A DNA stretch of 64,000 nt from contig NZ_JAJAQH010000001.1 in NCBI RefSeq assembly GCF_020523625.1, positions 74,930 through 138,929 of the forward strand, given 5' to 3'. A program made the position numbers and the translations under genes. The notes below the pieces were generated by a model. That model saw only the letters and a program-made list of their open reading frames with translations. It ran no database searches and had not been told where the DNA came from. Position 1 is the first letter of the stretch, and the number at the start of each line of letters is the position of its first letter. Below, piece by piece: positions 20,788 to 31,407 of the stretch. The DNA comes from Methylovorus menthalis (GTDB taxonomy: Bacteria; Pseudomonadota; Gammaproteobacteria; Burkholderiales; Methylophilaceae).

Positions 20788-21327
20788 ATGGCCAGCATTG
20801 AAGGCTTCCCCGCCATTGCCGAGGCAAATGCCCGCGTCCTGATTCTGGGGTCCATGCCCGGCATTGCCTCGCTAACGCAGCAGCAGTACTACGGCCATCC
20901 GCACAATCTGTTCTGGCCCATCATGGGCGAGCTGGTCGGGGCTCACCCCCATCTGCCGTATGCAGAACGTCTGGCCCAGCTAACCCGCCACCACATTGCG
21001 CTGTGGGATGTCATGCACCAGTGCTTCCGCCCCGGCAGCCTGGATAGCGCCATTGAAGAAGACAGCATTGTTGCAAATGATTTCGCCGTTTTTTTTGCCA
21101 CGCATCCACAGATAAGTCATGTGTTTTTCAACGGGCAAAAAGCAGCGCAGGCATTTCAGCGCCATGTGCTGAAAGCAGGAAAATTAAGTACGGAAGTAAT
21201 GGCAAACTTGGCGTTGACTACCTTGCCATCCACCAGCCCGGCGAACGCCAGCATTCCTCAAAAAATAAAACTGCAGCAATGGCAAGGCATCCTGCGGGCA
21301 CTAGAGGACACCGCGATGCGAAAATGA
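20788..21327 (+). CDS. DNA-deoxyinosine (hypoxanthine) glycosylase, uracil-DNA glycosylase superfamily
   Basis: Uracil-DNA-glycosylase fold of 179 residues. Motif 1 reads LILGSMPGIASL, followed by QYYGHPHNLFWPIMGEL and ALWDVMHQC; the late motif is LPSTSPANAS. GSMPG and the LPSTSPA motif are those of the family-6 type hypoxanthine-DNA glycosylases rather than Mug or Ung, so removal of hypoxanthine from deaminated adenine is the likely job. It lies 35 bases behind pyrE and close to xth, which would act on the resulting abasic site, but whether it shares the pyrE transcript is not clear. Confidence 0.85.
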   Translation: MASIEGFPAIAEANARVLILGSMPGIASLTQQQYYGHPHNLFWPIMGELVGAHPHLPYAERLAQLTRHHIALWDVMHQCFRPGSLDSAIEEDSIVANDFAVFFATHPQISHVFFNGQKAAQAFQRHVLKAGKLSTEVMANLALTTLPSTSPANASIPQKIKLQQWQGILRALEDTAMRK

Positions 21328-21355
21328 AAAAAGCCGGGATATCCCGGCTTTTTTC
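21326..21355. terminator. Bidirectional terminator between the glycosylase gene and gatB
   Basis: A perfect palindrome, AAGCCGGGATATCCCGGCTT (21331-21350), flanked by A-run on the left and T-run on the right, so it can terminate both converging genes. Confidence 0.85.
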
Positions 21356-21384
21356 ATGCGAACCACATCTATCGCGCTACCTGA

Positions 21385-22815
21385 TCAGGCGCCCAGTTTG
21401 CGTCTGAGTACCTCATTCACCTGCGCCGGGTTGGCCTTGCCCTTGGAGGCTTTCATGGCTTGGCCCACCAGTGCGTTGAAGGCTTTTTCCTTGCCAGCAC
21501 GGAACTCTTCCACCATGGCAGCGTTGGCAGCCAGCACTTCATCGATAATGGCTTCGATGGCGCCGCTATCCGTCACCTGCTTCAGGCCTTTTTTCTCGAT
21601 GATGCTGTCAGCATCGCCTTCGCCAGCCCACATCGCGTCGAATACTTCTCTGGCGATCTTGTTGGAGATGGTGTTGTCAGCAATGCGCTTGAACAAACCA
21701 GCCAGTTGCAGCGGGCTTACCGGCGAAGCGCTGATGTCCTGATCCTGCTCGTTGAGCTTGGCCGCGACGGTACCCATGACCCAGTTAGCGGCCATTTTAG
21801 GCTCGGCACCCTGCACGACCACGGCCGTAAAGTAGTCGGCAATACCACGTGAGGATGTCAACCCTGACGCGTCATAGGCTGAGAGCGAATACTCACGTTC
21901 AAAGCATTCTTTCATGTCGCCAGGCAATTCGGGCATCACGGCTTTCACCTTGGCAATGTCTTCCAACGTAATCTGCAAAGGCAGCAAATCAGGATCAGGG
22001 AAGTAACGATAGTCGTTGGCTTCTTCCTTGCTGCGCATGGCACGGGTTTCACCGGTATCCGGGTTGAATAGTACGGTGGCCTGCTGGATGGTGCCGCCAT
22101 CTTCCAGCGTCTCGATCTGCCAGCGGGTCTCGTATTCAATCGCCTGCTGCATGAAACGGAAGGAGTTGAGGTTCTTGATTTCGCGGCGCGTGCCGAGCTT
22201 GTCTGATCCTTTGGGGCGGACAGAGACGTTCACATCGCAGCGGAAACTGCCTTCCTGCATGTTGCCATCGCAAATGCCTATCCACTGCACCAGCTCGTGC
22301 AGCTTTTTGGCATAGGCCACGGCCTCGGCGGCGGAACGCATGTCCGGTTCGGTCACGATTTCCAGCAGCGGCGTACCGGCGCGGTTGAGGTCTATGCCAG
22401 ACATGCCAACAGAGGCGCCATGCACCGACTTGCCTGCATCCTCTTCCAAATGCGCGCGGGTAATGCGGATGGTCTTCTCCTGATCGCCCACCTGCACGGT
22501 GAGCGAGCCCTTACCCACCACCGGCAGCTCGTACTGGCTGATCTGGTAGCCCTTGGGCAAGTCAGGATAAAAGTAATTCTTGCGGGCGAAGACCGAACGC
22601 GGCGCGATCTCGGCATTCACTGCGAGGCCAAACTTGATGGCGCACTGCACGGCTTCCGCATTCAGCACTGGCAACACGCCTGGCAGGGCGATATCCACCG
22701 CGCTGGCCTGGGTATTGGGCTCGGCACCAAAGGCAATGCTGCTGCCAGAAAAAATCTTGGACTTGGTTTGAAGCTGGGTATGTGTTTCCAGCCCGATGAC
22801 AACTTCCCACTGCAT
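21385..22815 (-). CDS. gatB: Aspartyl/glutamyl-tRNA amidotransferase subunit B
   Basis: Subunit of GatCAB, which converts Glu-tRNA(Gln) and/or Asp-tRNA(Asn) to the amidated forms. The 476 residues begin [26 protein letters not shown] and carry the kinase/tRNA domain signatures [46 protein letters not shown] and [18 protein letters not shown]; the C-terminal YqeY-like tail domain ends [16 protein letters not shown]. Last gene of gatCAB; the start is 2 bases after gatA. Confidence 0.96.
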   Translation of the reverse strand: MQWEVVIGLETHTQLQTKSKIFSGSSIAFGAEPNTQASAVDIALPGVLPVLNAEAVQCAIKFGLAVNAEIAPRSVFARKNYFYPDLPKGYQISQYELPVVGKGSLTVQVGDQEKTIRITRAHLEEDAGKSVHGASVGMSGIDLNRAGTPLLEIVTEPDMRSAAEAVAYAKKLHELVQWIGICDGNMQEGSFRCDVNVSVRPKGSDKLGTRREIKNLNSFRFMQQAIEYETRWQIETLEDGGTIQQATVLFNPDTGETRAMRSKEEANDYRYFPDPDLLPLQITLEDIAKVKAVMPELPGDMKECFEREYSLSAYDASGLTSSRGIADYFTAVVVQGAEPKMAANWVMGTVAAKLNEQDQDISASPVSPLQLAGLFKRIADNTISNKIAREVFDAMWAGEGDADSIIEKKGLKQVTDSGAIEAIIDEVLAANAAMVEEFRAGKEKAFNALVGQAMKASKGKANPAQVNEVLRRKLGA

Positions 22816-22817
22816 GA

Positions 22818-24281
22818 TTAAAGCCCCTCCGGCATACGGCTATGCCAATCCGTCACTTGCTGATAGGCATGGCCCACATTCAGCATGCGCGCCTCGTCAA
22901 AATAGTTACCAATCACCTGCAAGCCAACTGGCAATTGCTTGCCATCCACACTGGCGAACCCGGCTGGGATGCTCATGCCAGGCAAACCGGCCAGATTGAC
23001 GGCAATCGTGTACAAGTCTTCGAGGTACATGGCGACCGGATCATTGGCTTTTTCACCGCTACGGAACGCGGTACCAGGCGCGGTTGGCCCCATGATCACA
23101 TCACACTGGGTGAATGCCTTGGCAAAGTCCTCGGCAATCAGGCGGCGAATCTGCTGCGCCTTGAGGTAATAGGCATCGTAATAGCCAGCCGACAGTACAT
23201 AGGTACCGATCAGGATACGGCGCTTGACTTCGGCGCCAAACCCTTCGGCGCGGCTCTTGCAATACATGTCCAGCAGATCGTCATACTCCGCCGCGCGATG
23301 CCCATAGCGCACGCCATCAAAGCGCGACAGGTTACTGGAGGCTTCAGCCGGGGCCAGCACGTAGTACACCGGAATGGATAATTGGGTATTGGGCAGGCTG
23401 ATTTCGACAATCTCGGCACCCAGCTTGCGGTATTCGGCAATCGCCGATTCCACCACGGCAGCGACTTCACTGCTGAGGCCGTCGGCAAAAAACTCCTTGG
23501 GCAGGCCAACGCGCAAGCCTTGTAGCGGCTTGCCCAGCTCACGCTCGTAATCTTCCTTGTCGCGTTGCAGGCTGGTGGAGTCACGCTCATCAAAGCCGGT
23601 CATGACATTCATCATCAGCGCCATGTCTTCACAAGACTTGGCCATGGGGCCAGCCTGGTCCAGGCTGGAGGCAAACGCGATCATGCCATAGCGCGACACC
23701 AGGCCGTAGGTAGGCTTCAGGCCGGACAAACCGCACAGCGAGGCTGGCTGGCGGATGGAGCCGCCGGTATCGGTACCGGTAGCGGCGGCACACAGGCGCG
23801 CGGCCACGGCGGCGGCACTGCCACCCGAGCTGCCGCCCGGTACGCGCGTGCGATCCCATGGATTTTGCACCTTGCCGTAGTAACTGGTTTCGTTGGAAGA
23901 GCCCATGGCGAACTCGTCCATATTGGTCTTGCCCAGATTGACAGCGCCCGCTTCATCAAACAGCTTGATCACGGTGGCGTCGTAAGGGCCGATAAAGTTG
24001 TCCAGCATTTTGGAACCGCAGGTGGTTTTCCAGCCATTGGCGACAAAAATGTCTTTCTGCGCAATGGGAATACCGGTAAGCGGCTGCGCAGTGCCAGCCG
24101 CAATGCGGGCATCGGCCGCCTTGGCCTGCGCGAGGCTGCGCTCTGCGTCTATGGTGATATAGGCATTGATCTCGGGATTGTGCTGATCAATGCGCTGCAG
24201 GAACTCCTGCGTCAGTTCTGTACTGGATACCTGCTTCGACTGAAGCATGGCACCCAGCTGTTTGAGGCTGCTGTTTATCAT
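22818..24281 (-). CDS. gatA: Aspartyl/glutamyl-tRNA amidotransferase subunit A
   Basis: Amidase-signature subunit that hydrolyses glutamine and passes ammonia to GatB. The 487 residues have the Lys of [13 protein letters not shown], the first Ser in [17 protein letters not shown] and the nucleophilic Ser in [16 protein letters not shown], which together form the Ser-cisSer-Lys triad. The C-terminal part with [11 protein letters not shown] and GLPVG-like LPVGLQVIG is typical. Between gatC and gatB in a tight leftward operon. Confidence 0.96.
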   Translation of the reverse strand: MINSSLKQLGAMLQSKQVSSTELTQEFLQRIDQHNPEINAYITIDAERSLAQAKAADARIAAGTAQPLTGIPIAQKDIFVANGWKTTCGSKMLDNFIGPYDATVIKLFDEAGAVNLGKTNMDEFAMGSSNETSYYGKVQNPWDRTRVPGGSSGGSAAAVAARLCAAATGTDTGGSIRQPASLCGLSGLKPTYGLVSRYGMIAFASSLDQAGPMAKSCEDMALMMNVMTGFDERDSTSLQRDKEDYERELGKPLQGLRVGLPKEFFADGLSSEVAAVVESAIAEYRKLGAEIVEISLPNTQLSIPVYYVLAPAEASSNLSRFDGVRYGHRAAEYDDLLDMYCKSRAEGFGAEVKRRILIGTYVLSAGYYDAYYLKAQQIRRLIAEDFAKAFTQCDVIMGPTAPGTAFRSGEKANDPVAMYLEDLYTIAVNLAGLPGMSIPAGFASVDGKQLPVGLQVIGNYFDEARMLNVGHAYQQVTDWHSRMPEGL

Positions 24282-24305
24282 GGAGTTGATTCGCGAACGT
24301 TAGGG

Positions 24306-24593
24306 TTATTCGATGACTTTGGGAACAAGGTACAGGCCGTTTTCAACGGCAGGCGCGATGGCCTGGAAAGCGGCCCGTTGATCGGTTTCGGTGACCACAT
24401 CCGGGCGCAAACGCTGCACGACATCCTGCGAATGCGACATGGGCACGATACCAGTGGTATCCACCGCCTGCATTTGCTCAATCAGCCCAAGAATGCCGGA
24501 TAATTTCTGCAAGGTAGCTTCGGCTTCCTCATCGCTCACCTCAATTCGCGCGAGATGCGCGATGCGCTTTACATCTGAACTGCTCAGTGACAT
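24306..24593 (-). CDS. gatC: Aspartyl/glutamyl-tRNA amidotransferase subunit C
   Basis: Small 95-residue subunit that stabilises GatA and GatB. It starts [24 protein letters not shown] and has the family's [19 protein letters not shown] and [12 protein letters not shown] segments. Twenty-one further codons upstream are open but lack the family sequence and would reach into the promoter region shared with mreB; the ATG at 24593 is chosen. First gene of gatCAB, divergent from mreB. Confidence 0.94.
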   Translation of the reverse strand: MSLSSSDVKRIAHLARIEVSDEEAEATLQKLSGILGLIEQMQAVDTTGIVPMSHSQDVVQRLRPDVVTETDQRAAFQAIAPAVENGLYLVPKVIE

Positions 24594-24718
24594 GGGTTTA
24601 TTCCAGAACGCGTAAAGATTAAGCCGCCTTGACGGCCAATGTGGACAGGGGAGCAAACTGCTCGCCAGCCCAAATTTAAAACTAGTCTTAAAATTCGTGA
24701 CTATATCGGGTATTATAA

Positions 24719-25837
<1,119 letters not shown>

Positions 25838-25863
25838 GCAGATCCGCGTATCTGCATAACCGT

Positions 25864-25888
25864 AACAGGCCGGCAACGGCCTGTTTTA
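25864..25888 (+). terminator. GNRA-loop hairpin between mreB and mreC
   Basis: AACAGGCCG and CGGCCTGTT form a perfect 9-bp stem closed by a GCAA tetraloop, followed by TTAATTG. The U-run is short, so the hairpin may terminate part of the mreB transcripts and let the rest run on into mreC, or stabilise the mreB 3' end. Confidence 0.6.
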
Positions 25889-25965
25889 ATTGATAAGCGT
25901 AGTTTGTTTGGTGCCCAGCCTACCGGGCCCGCCACTACAGGATAGACTCAGGGCTGAACCTATCG

Positions 25966-26910
25966 ATGCCGCGTCCGCTTGAACCTCAACACTCACCGGC
26001 CTTCTTTGTCCGCGGCCCCAGTCCGTTTGCCCGCCTTATTTTCTTTGCCGCTGTCTCACTCACGTTGATGGCCACAGACTCACGGCTGCATTACCTGGTA
26101 GAGGTACGCCAGGGTTTCAGCGCCTTGATGCATCCCCTGCAGGTGCTGGCCAATGCGCCGTCTGACCTGATGCACGATGCCAATGAATACCTGACCACGC
26201 ACAGCACCCTGCTCAAGCAGAACAGCCGGTTGACCGAGCAGGCCCTGCTGCAAAGTGCAGAGCTGCAACGCTACCGCTCGCTGGAGCAAGAAAACGAACA
26301 CCTGCGCAACCTGCTGGGTGCTGCTCGCATCTCGCCACAAAATGCGCGTTTGGGCGAGATATTGCATATCGGCCGCGACCCCTTCACCCATCGCGTCGTG
26401 ATCAACCTTGGCAGCCGCCATGAGGTGATCGCCGGGCAGGCTGTGATTGATGCCGATGGCGTCATCGGGCAGGTCACCCGGGTCTACCCGTTTACCAGCG
26501 AAGTCACGTTGATTACCGACCGCGAACTCTCCGTGCCCATTCAGGTGGAACGCAACAGCTTGCGTGCCATTGCCTTTGGTCATGGTCGCGACACCATGCT
26601 GGACCTGCCTTACTTGCCCGCCAATGTGGATATCCGCAAAGGTGATCGACTGGTGACCTCGGGGATTGATGGCGTTTATCCCATGGGGCTGGCAGTAGCA
26701 GAAGTCGTCAAGGTGGAGCGCAACCCCAACTCGCCATTTGCGCATATCGTTTGCAAACCGCTGGCCGGCATCGAAAATCATAAACAGGTACTGCTGCTGG
26801 ATATGCCGAAACCCGAGCCTGTGGTCAATCAGACAAAAAATACAGCGCCCGCCGCAACCCCCACTGGCAAAAAAGCGCCTGCCACCAAAAAACCTACGGC
26901 TCCCCAATAA
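25966..26910 (+). CDS. mreC: Cell-shape-determining protein MreC
   Basis: Bitopic inner-membrane protein of 314 residues that links MreB to PBP2 and RodA in the periplasm. One membrane segment (about residues 22-42) is followed by a coiled coil (about 80-115, with LKQNSRLTEQALLQSAELQRYRSLEQENEHLRNLL) and the two beta-barrel lobes, containing IGQVTRVYPFTSEVTLITDRELSVPIQ and GDRLVTSGIDGVYPMGLAVAEV. The C-terminus is a Lys/Pro/Thr-rich low-complexity tail of about 30 residues, longer than in enterobacteria. Confidence 0.94.
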   Translation: MPRPLEPQHSPAFFVRGPSPFARLIFFAAVSLTLMATDSRLHYLVEVRQGFSALMHPLQVLANAPSDLMHDANEYLTTHSTLLKQNSRLTEQALLQSAELQRYRSLEQENEHLRNLLGAARISPQNARLGEILHIGRDPFTHRVVINLGSRHEVIAGQAVIDADGVIGQVTRVYPFTSEVTLITDRELSVPIQVERNSLRAIAFGHGRDTMLDLPYLPANVDIRKGDRLVTSGIDGVYPMGLAVAEVVKVERNPNSPFAHIVCKPLAGIENHKQVLLLDMPKPEPVVNQTKNTAPAATPTGKKAPATKKPTAPQ

Positions 26911-26916
26911 TCTGAC

Positions 26917-27393
26917 ATGCGCCCCAATCTCAGCACCATTTACCTGACTCTACTTGCGGCCCTGCTGTGCCAGCTTCTGCCCTGGTCGGGTGTGGCATTA
27001 ATCATACGACCGGACTTTGTCCTGCTGGTCTTGCTGTACTGGCTCTTGCGTGCACCGCATCTATGCAATATTGGCACCGCCTGGTTCGCCGGGCTGGTCA
27101 TTGATCTGGCGACGGGCGGCCTGTTTGGCCAAGCAGCGCTAGCCTATGCGCTCACCGCGTTCTTTGCCTTGAGCTATCAGCGCCGCCTTACCCTGTTCAA
27201 TATCTGGCAACAAGCCGCCTATGTATTTGCCTTGCTGATTTTCAATCAGGGCACGCTGCTCATCCTCAAGATGTTTGCAGGCGGTGAAAGCCCGGGCTGG
27301 GGCTATTTCTACCCATGCATCACCGGCATCATGCTATGGCTGGCGGTGATCTTCACCCGGCTTGGCATTCAAGGCCACACGGATCAGGACTAA
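26917..27393 (+). CDS. mreD: Rod-shape-determining protein MreD
   Basis: Polytopic inner-membrane protein of 158 residues with five or so hydrophobic segments. RPDFVLLVLLYWLLRAPHLCNIGTAWFAGLVIDLATGGLFGQAALAYALTAFFA is the core of the family. Works with MreC in the elongasome. It starts 6 bases after mreC. Confidence 0.92.
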   Translation: MRPNLSTIYLTLLAALLCQLLPWSGVALIIRPDFVLLVLLYWLLRAPHLCNIGTAWFAGLVIDLATGGLFGQAALAYALTAFFALSYQRRLTLFNIWQQAAYVFALLIFNQGTLLILKMFAGGESPGWGYFYPCITGIMLWLAVIFTRLGIQGHTDQD

Positions 27394-27399
27394 GCCGCG

Positions 27400-29331
27400 T
27401 TGAACTACCGCTCCGAGCTCCGCAACTACCAGCTGGAACAGCATAATTTCCGCCTGCGTCTGGCATTCATGGCCGTGCTGGTGCTGGTGTGCTTTGGCAT
27501 TCTGGGTAGCCGCTTCTTCTTCTTGCAGATGATGAAGTACGACTATTTTCAGACCTTGGCCGAAAACAATCGCATCTCCCTGGTGCCTATCGTGCCCAAT
27601 CGCGGGCTGATTCTGGATCGCAATGGCGTGATACTGGCGCACAACTTCTTTGCTTACACGCTGGAAATCACGCCATCCAAAGTCAAAAATGTAGAAGACA
27701 CCATTAATGAAATCAGCGATTTCATTGAAGTCAGCGCTGCGGACCGCAAGCGTTTCAAAAAGCTGCGTGCGCAGAGCCACAATTTTGAGAGCGTGCCGAT
27801 ACGCACACATCTGAATGAGGTCGAAGCAGCGCGCTTTGCCGTTAACCGTTACCGCTTCCCCGGGGTTGAAATCCGTTCGCGCCTGTTCCGGCACTATCCA
27901 GAAAACAATCTGGGCGCACACATGATTGGCTATATTGGCCGAATCAACGATCGTGACTTGGCCGCCTTGTCTGAAGCCAACGAGTTATCCAATTACAAAG
28001 GTTCCGACCACATCGGCAAGAGTGGCCTGGAGCAATATTACGAGCGCCATCTGCATGGCACCACCGGTTTCCAGCAAGTGGAAATCGACGCCGACGGCCA
28101 TGCCGTACGTGTATTGTCCAGCACGCCGCCGGTTCCCGGCGACAACCTCATCCTCAGCATAGACAGCAAACTGCAGCGCATAGGCGAAGAGGCCTTTGGC
28201 GATCACCGTGGCGCCCTCGTTGCCATCAACCCAAAAAATGGCGAAGTGCTGGCTTATGTCAGCCAGCCCACGTTTGACCCCAATCTGTTTGTAGACGGTA
28301 TCGACAGCGAAAGCTGGAAAGCCCTCAACGACTCCATCGATAAGCCCTTGATCAATCGCCCCATGCGCGGGATTTACCCACCAGGCTCCACCTTCAAGCC
28401 GTTTGTGGCGCTGGCGGGGCTGGAGGCAGGCAAGCGCGAGCCTCCTTTCAGCATCAGCGATCCCGGTTATTTCATGTTGCCTGGCAGCTCACACCGCTAC
28501 CGGGACTGGAAGCCAGGCGGCCATGGGCAGGTGGATGTGCAACGTGCCATTACCGTGTCATGCGATACGTTTTTTTATGGCTTGGCGCTGGATCTGGGCA
28601 TTGAACGCCTGACCTCCTTTGTCAGCCACTTTGGGTTTGGCCGCAAGACAGACATCGACATGAAAGGTGAAATGAGCGGCCTGCTGCCCTCACCAGAGTG
28701 GAAATGGAAGCGCTGGAAGCAACGATGGTTCCCCGGCGAAACCGTGATTACGGGTATTGGTCAGGGCTACACGCTGGTAACCCCACTGCAACTGGCTCAG
28801 GCCACCGCCATCCTCGCCAACAAGGGGGTTGCCATGCGGCCGCGCCTGGTCAGCAATATTCAGGATGCTCGCAATGGCGTAACCACCCCCAACCCGGCAG
28901 TGGTCGTTGATCGCGTAGCACTTGACCCGCACCATGTGGAAATCGTGACACAGGGCATGGTCAACGTCACCTTGCCGGGGGGAACTGCCGCGAGCGTGGG
29001 GGCTGGCAGCCCGTACGCGATTGCCGCCAAGACAGGCACCGCGCAAGTCATCGGTATCAAGCAAAATGAAAAATACAACGAGAGCAAGATCAACGAGCGG
29101 CACCTGGATCACGCTCTGTTCATTGCCTATGCACCGGCCGATGACCCGACGATTGCCGTGGCCGTGATCGTGGAAAATGGTCGCCATGGCGGCACCACGG
29201 CGGGCCCGATAGCCCGCAAGATCATGGACTACTACCTGCTGGGCAAAGAGCCAGCGCCTCCGGCGCCTGCGGCTGGCGCAGCGGTGGTGAATAGTCCGGA
29301 ACCCACGCACGAGGAAGAATTGCATGATTAG
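27400..29331 (+). CDS. mrdA: Penicillin-binding protein 2 (elongasome transpeptidase)
   Basis: Class B PBP that crosslinks peptidoglycan during rod elongation, 643 residues. One N-terminal membrane segment (about 22-42), a pedestal domain with PNRGLILDRNG, then the transpeptidase domain with GSTFKPF (catalytic Ser330, Lys333), SCD (387-389, the S-x-D form usual in PBP2) and KTG (544-546). The start is a TTG at 27400, 6 bases after mreD, with AGGA 10 bases upstream; the first internal ATG would cut off part of the membrane anchor. It overlaps rodA by 8 bases. Confidence 0.95.
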   Translation: MNYRSELRNYQLEQHNFRLRLAFMAVLVLVCFGILGSRFFFLQMMKYDYFQTLAENNRISLVPIVPNRGLILDRNGVILAHNFFAYTLEITPSKVKNVEDTINEISDFIEVSAADRKRFKKLRAQSHNFESVPIRTHLNEVEAARFAVNRYRFPGVEIRSRLFRHYPENNLGAHMIGYIGRINDRDLAALSEANELSNYKGSDHIGKSGLEQYYERHLHGTTGFQQVEIDADGHAVRVLSSTPPVPGDNLILSIDSKLQRIGEEAFGDHRGALVAINPKNGEVLAYVSQPTFDPNLFVDGIDSESWKALNDSIDKPLINRPMRGIYPPGSTFKPFVALAGLEAGKREPPFSISDPGYFMLPGSSHRYRDWKPGGHGQVDVQRAITVSCDTFFYGLALDLGIERLTSFVSHFGFGRKTDIDMKGEMSGLLPSPEWKWKRWKQRWFPGETVITGIGQGYTLVTPLQLAQATAILANKGVAMRPRLVSNIQDARNGVTTPNPAVVVDRVALDPHHVEIVTQGMVNVTLPGGTAASVGAGSPYAIAAKTGTAQVIGIKQNEKYNESKINERHLDHALFIAYAPADDPTIAVAVIVENGRHGGTTAGPIARKIMDYYLLGKEPAPPAPAAGAAVVNSPEPTHEEELHD

Positions 29332-30418
29332 TCGCTTCGGCTCTTATGTCGTCAGGCATATCGACTCCTTCCTCATGGGCAGCCTGCTGTTTACCATGCT
29401 GGTGGGCTTGTTTGTGTTGTATAGCGCTTCCGGCCAGAATGTGGACCGCGTGCTGTCGCAAGCGGCCAATATGGGCGCAGCGCTTGCCATCATGTGGGTA
29501 GCCGCCAATATCGCCCCCCAGCATCTGGAGCGGCTGGCGTTGCCGCTTTATATCGCGGGCATGGTGTTGTTGGTTGGCGTATTCTTTTTCGGCGAAATCA
29601 GCCATGGTGCGCGGCGCTGGCTGCATATCGGCGTTGCGCGCATCCAGCCATCCGAACTCATGAAAATTGCCGTTCCCATGCTGCTGGCCTGGTATTTTTC
29701 CCGACGCGACAATACCCTGCGCCTGAGCAACCATGCCATTGGTGCTTTGCTGCTGGCGATTCCGGTCGCCTTCATCATGAAGCAGCCTGACCTTGGCACC
29801 TCGTTACTCATTGCCTCTTCCGGCTTTTATGTCTTGTTTCTCGCGGGCTTGAGCTGGCGGCTACTGATCGGGCTGGCGGTGTTTGCCGGCGTCATGGCGC
29901 CCATCTTCTGGACCATGCTGCATGACTATCAGCGCAAGCGTATTGAAATTCTGTTTGACCCTTACCAGGATCCGCTGGGGGCTGGCTATCACACCATCCA
30001 GGCGACCATTGCCCTGGGCTCTGGCGGCATGGCAGGCAAGGGCTGGCTGCATGGCACCCAGTCGCAGCTGGATTTTCTGCCGGAACGCACCACTGACTTC
30101 ATCTTCGCCGTGTTCGGGGAAGAGTTTGGCCTGATGGGCAATCTGCTGCTGCTGTTACTGTTTACGTTGATCATTGGCCGTGGCATGGTGATCGCCGCAC
30201 AAGCACAAAACATGTTCTGCCGCCTGCTGGCAGGCAGTATCACCCTTACCTTTTTTACCTATGTTTTCGTCAATATCGGCATGGTCAGCGGAATTTTACC
30301 GGTCGTTGGCGTTCCATTACCATTGATCAGCTACGGCGGCACCTCCTTGGTGACCCTGCTGCTGGGTTTTGGTATTTTGATGAGCATACACACCCATAAA
30401 AAACTGGTGACTTCCTGA
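29324..30418 (+). CDS. rodA: Peptidoglycan glycosyltransferase RodA
   Basis: SEDS-family polymerase that makes glycan strands from lipid II together with PBP2. The 364 residues have about ten membrane helices. Family signatures are FFGEISHGARRWLHIGVARIQPSELMKI, KQPDLGTSLLIASSGFYVLFLAG, GSGGMAGKGWLHGTQSQLDFLPERTTDFIFAVFGEEFGLMGN (with the catalytic Asp region) and VGVPLPLISYGGTSLVTLLLGFGILMSI. Overlaps mrdA by 8 bases and shares the TGATG junction with rlpA. Confidence 0.95.
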   Translation: MISRFGSYVVRHIDSFLMGSLLFTMLVGLFVLYSASGQNVDRVLSQAANMGAALAIMWVAANIAPQHLERLALPLYIAGMVLLVGVFFFGEISHGARRWLHIGVARIQPSELMKIAVPMLLAWYFSRRDNTLRLSNHAIGALLLAIPVAFIMKQPDLGTSLLIASSGFYVLFLAGLSWRLLIGLAVFAGVMAPIFWTMLHDYQRKRIEILFDPYQDPLGAGYHTIQATIALGSGGMAGKGWLHGTQSQLDFLPERTTDFIFAVFGEEFGLMGNLLLLLLFTLIIGRGMVIAAQAQNMFCRLLAGSITLTFFTYVFVNIGMVSGILPVVGVPLPLISYGGTSLVTLLLGFGILMSIHTHKKLVTS

Positions 30419-31389
30419 TGAGCCTACCTCGTTATCTGATTGCCCTCGCCATTCCACTCTGGTTAAGCGCCTGTGGCGGCAGTACCAGCGTCAAACCCGA
30501 AAGCGCAACACCCGGCGCCAGCAAGCCCGGGACCAGTACAACAACTGCGCCCAAGCGTGGCGGTTACTATCTGGATGATGGCCCTGGCGACAACCCTCCT
30601 GCCGATATCGATGCTATCCCGGATGCCGTGCCACGTGCCGAAGCCCTGTTGCCGCGTGCCAATCGCCCATACATTGCCTTGGGCGTATCGTACAAACCCA
30701 TGACCGAATATCAGCCATACAAGCAGCGTGGAATTGCCTCCTGGTATGGCCGTCGCTATCACGGCCAGAAAACATCCAGTGGCGAAATCTACGATATGTA
30801 CGGCATGACCGGCGCCCACACCACCTTGCCACTGCCCAGCTACGTGCGGGTCACCAACCCCGACAATGGCCGCTCGGTCATCGTGCGTATCAATGACCGC
30901 GGTCCATTTCACAGCGACCGCATCATTGATCTCTCCTACGCCGCGGCGTACAAGCTGCGCCTGAGTGAAAAAGGCAGCGGACTGGTGGACGTCGAAGCCA
31001 TTGATACCCGCCCGGGGGCAAAACCCCTGCCATCCGTAGTGACCCCCACACCTGCCGTACCGACACCACCACCTAGCGCGCCAGTTGCCGATACGCCATT
31101 GCCACAGCCAATCACGGCCAATGCCTTGCCGCAAGTGGATAACACGGCCAGCATTGTCAGCGGGGACTACGTGCAGGTGGGCGCCTTCAAGTTACAGCCT
31201 AACGCAGAAGCATTAAGCAGCCGAATCAGGGAGCAAGGCTTGGCCGGCAATGTCGCCACCCAGAGCTGGTATAATAACGGCACCTATCGAGTGCTGCTGG
31301 GGCCATATAGCAGCCGGGCGGAAGCTGACCGCGCTGCAGCCAACATCAAGCAGACGCTGGGCACGACCGCCATCGTCATCCGCAAGTAA
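30418..31389 (+). CDS. rlpA: Septal-ring lytic transglycosylase RlpA family lipoprotein with SPOR domain
   Basis: Lipoprotein of 323 residues. The signal peptide ends in a lipobox LSAC (Cys19). After a Pro/Thr-rich linker comes the double-psi beta barrel, with GIASWYGRRYHGQKTSSGEIYDMYGMTGAHTTLPLPSYVRVTNPDNGRSVIVRINDRGPF, in which Asp of NDRGPF and the His before TTLP match the catalytic residues of RlpA transglycosylases. A Pro/Thr-rich linker leads to a C-terminal SPOR domain (about 245-323) that binds denuded glycan strands. Sits between rodA and a D,D-carboxypeptidase as in many gamma- and betaproteobacteria. Confidence 0.93.
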   Translation: MSLPRYLIALAIPLWLSACGGSTSVKPESATPGASKPGTSTTTAPKRGGYYLDDGPGDNPPADIDAIPDAVPRAEALLPRANRPYIALGVSYKPMTEYQPYKQRGIASWYGRRYHGQKTSSGEIYDMYGMTGAHTTLPLPSYVRVTNPDNGRSVIVRINDRGPFHSDRIIDLSYAAAYKLRLSEKGSGLVDVEAIDTRPGAKPLPSVVTPTPAVPTPPPSAPVADTPLPQPITANALPQVDNTASIVSGDYVQVGAFKLQPNAEALSSRIREQGLAGNVATQSWYNNGTYRVLLGPYSSRAEADRAAANIKQTLGTTAIVIRK

Positions 31390-31407
31390 TTTTCAAAGTA
31401 GGAAGCC

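Noticed and set aside
20069-20827. Upstream 253-codon extension of the xth frame
   Set aside because: Antisense to pyrE; family N-terminus and ribosome binding site sit at 20068.
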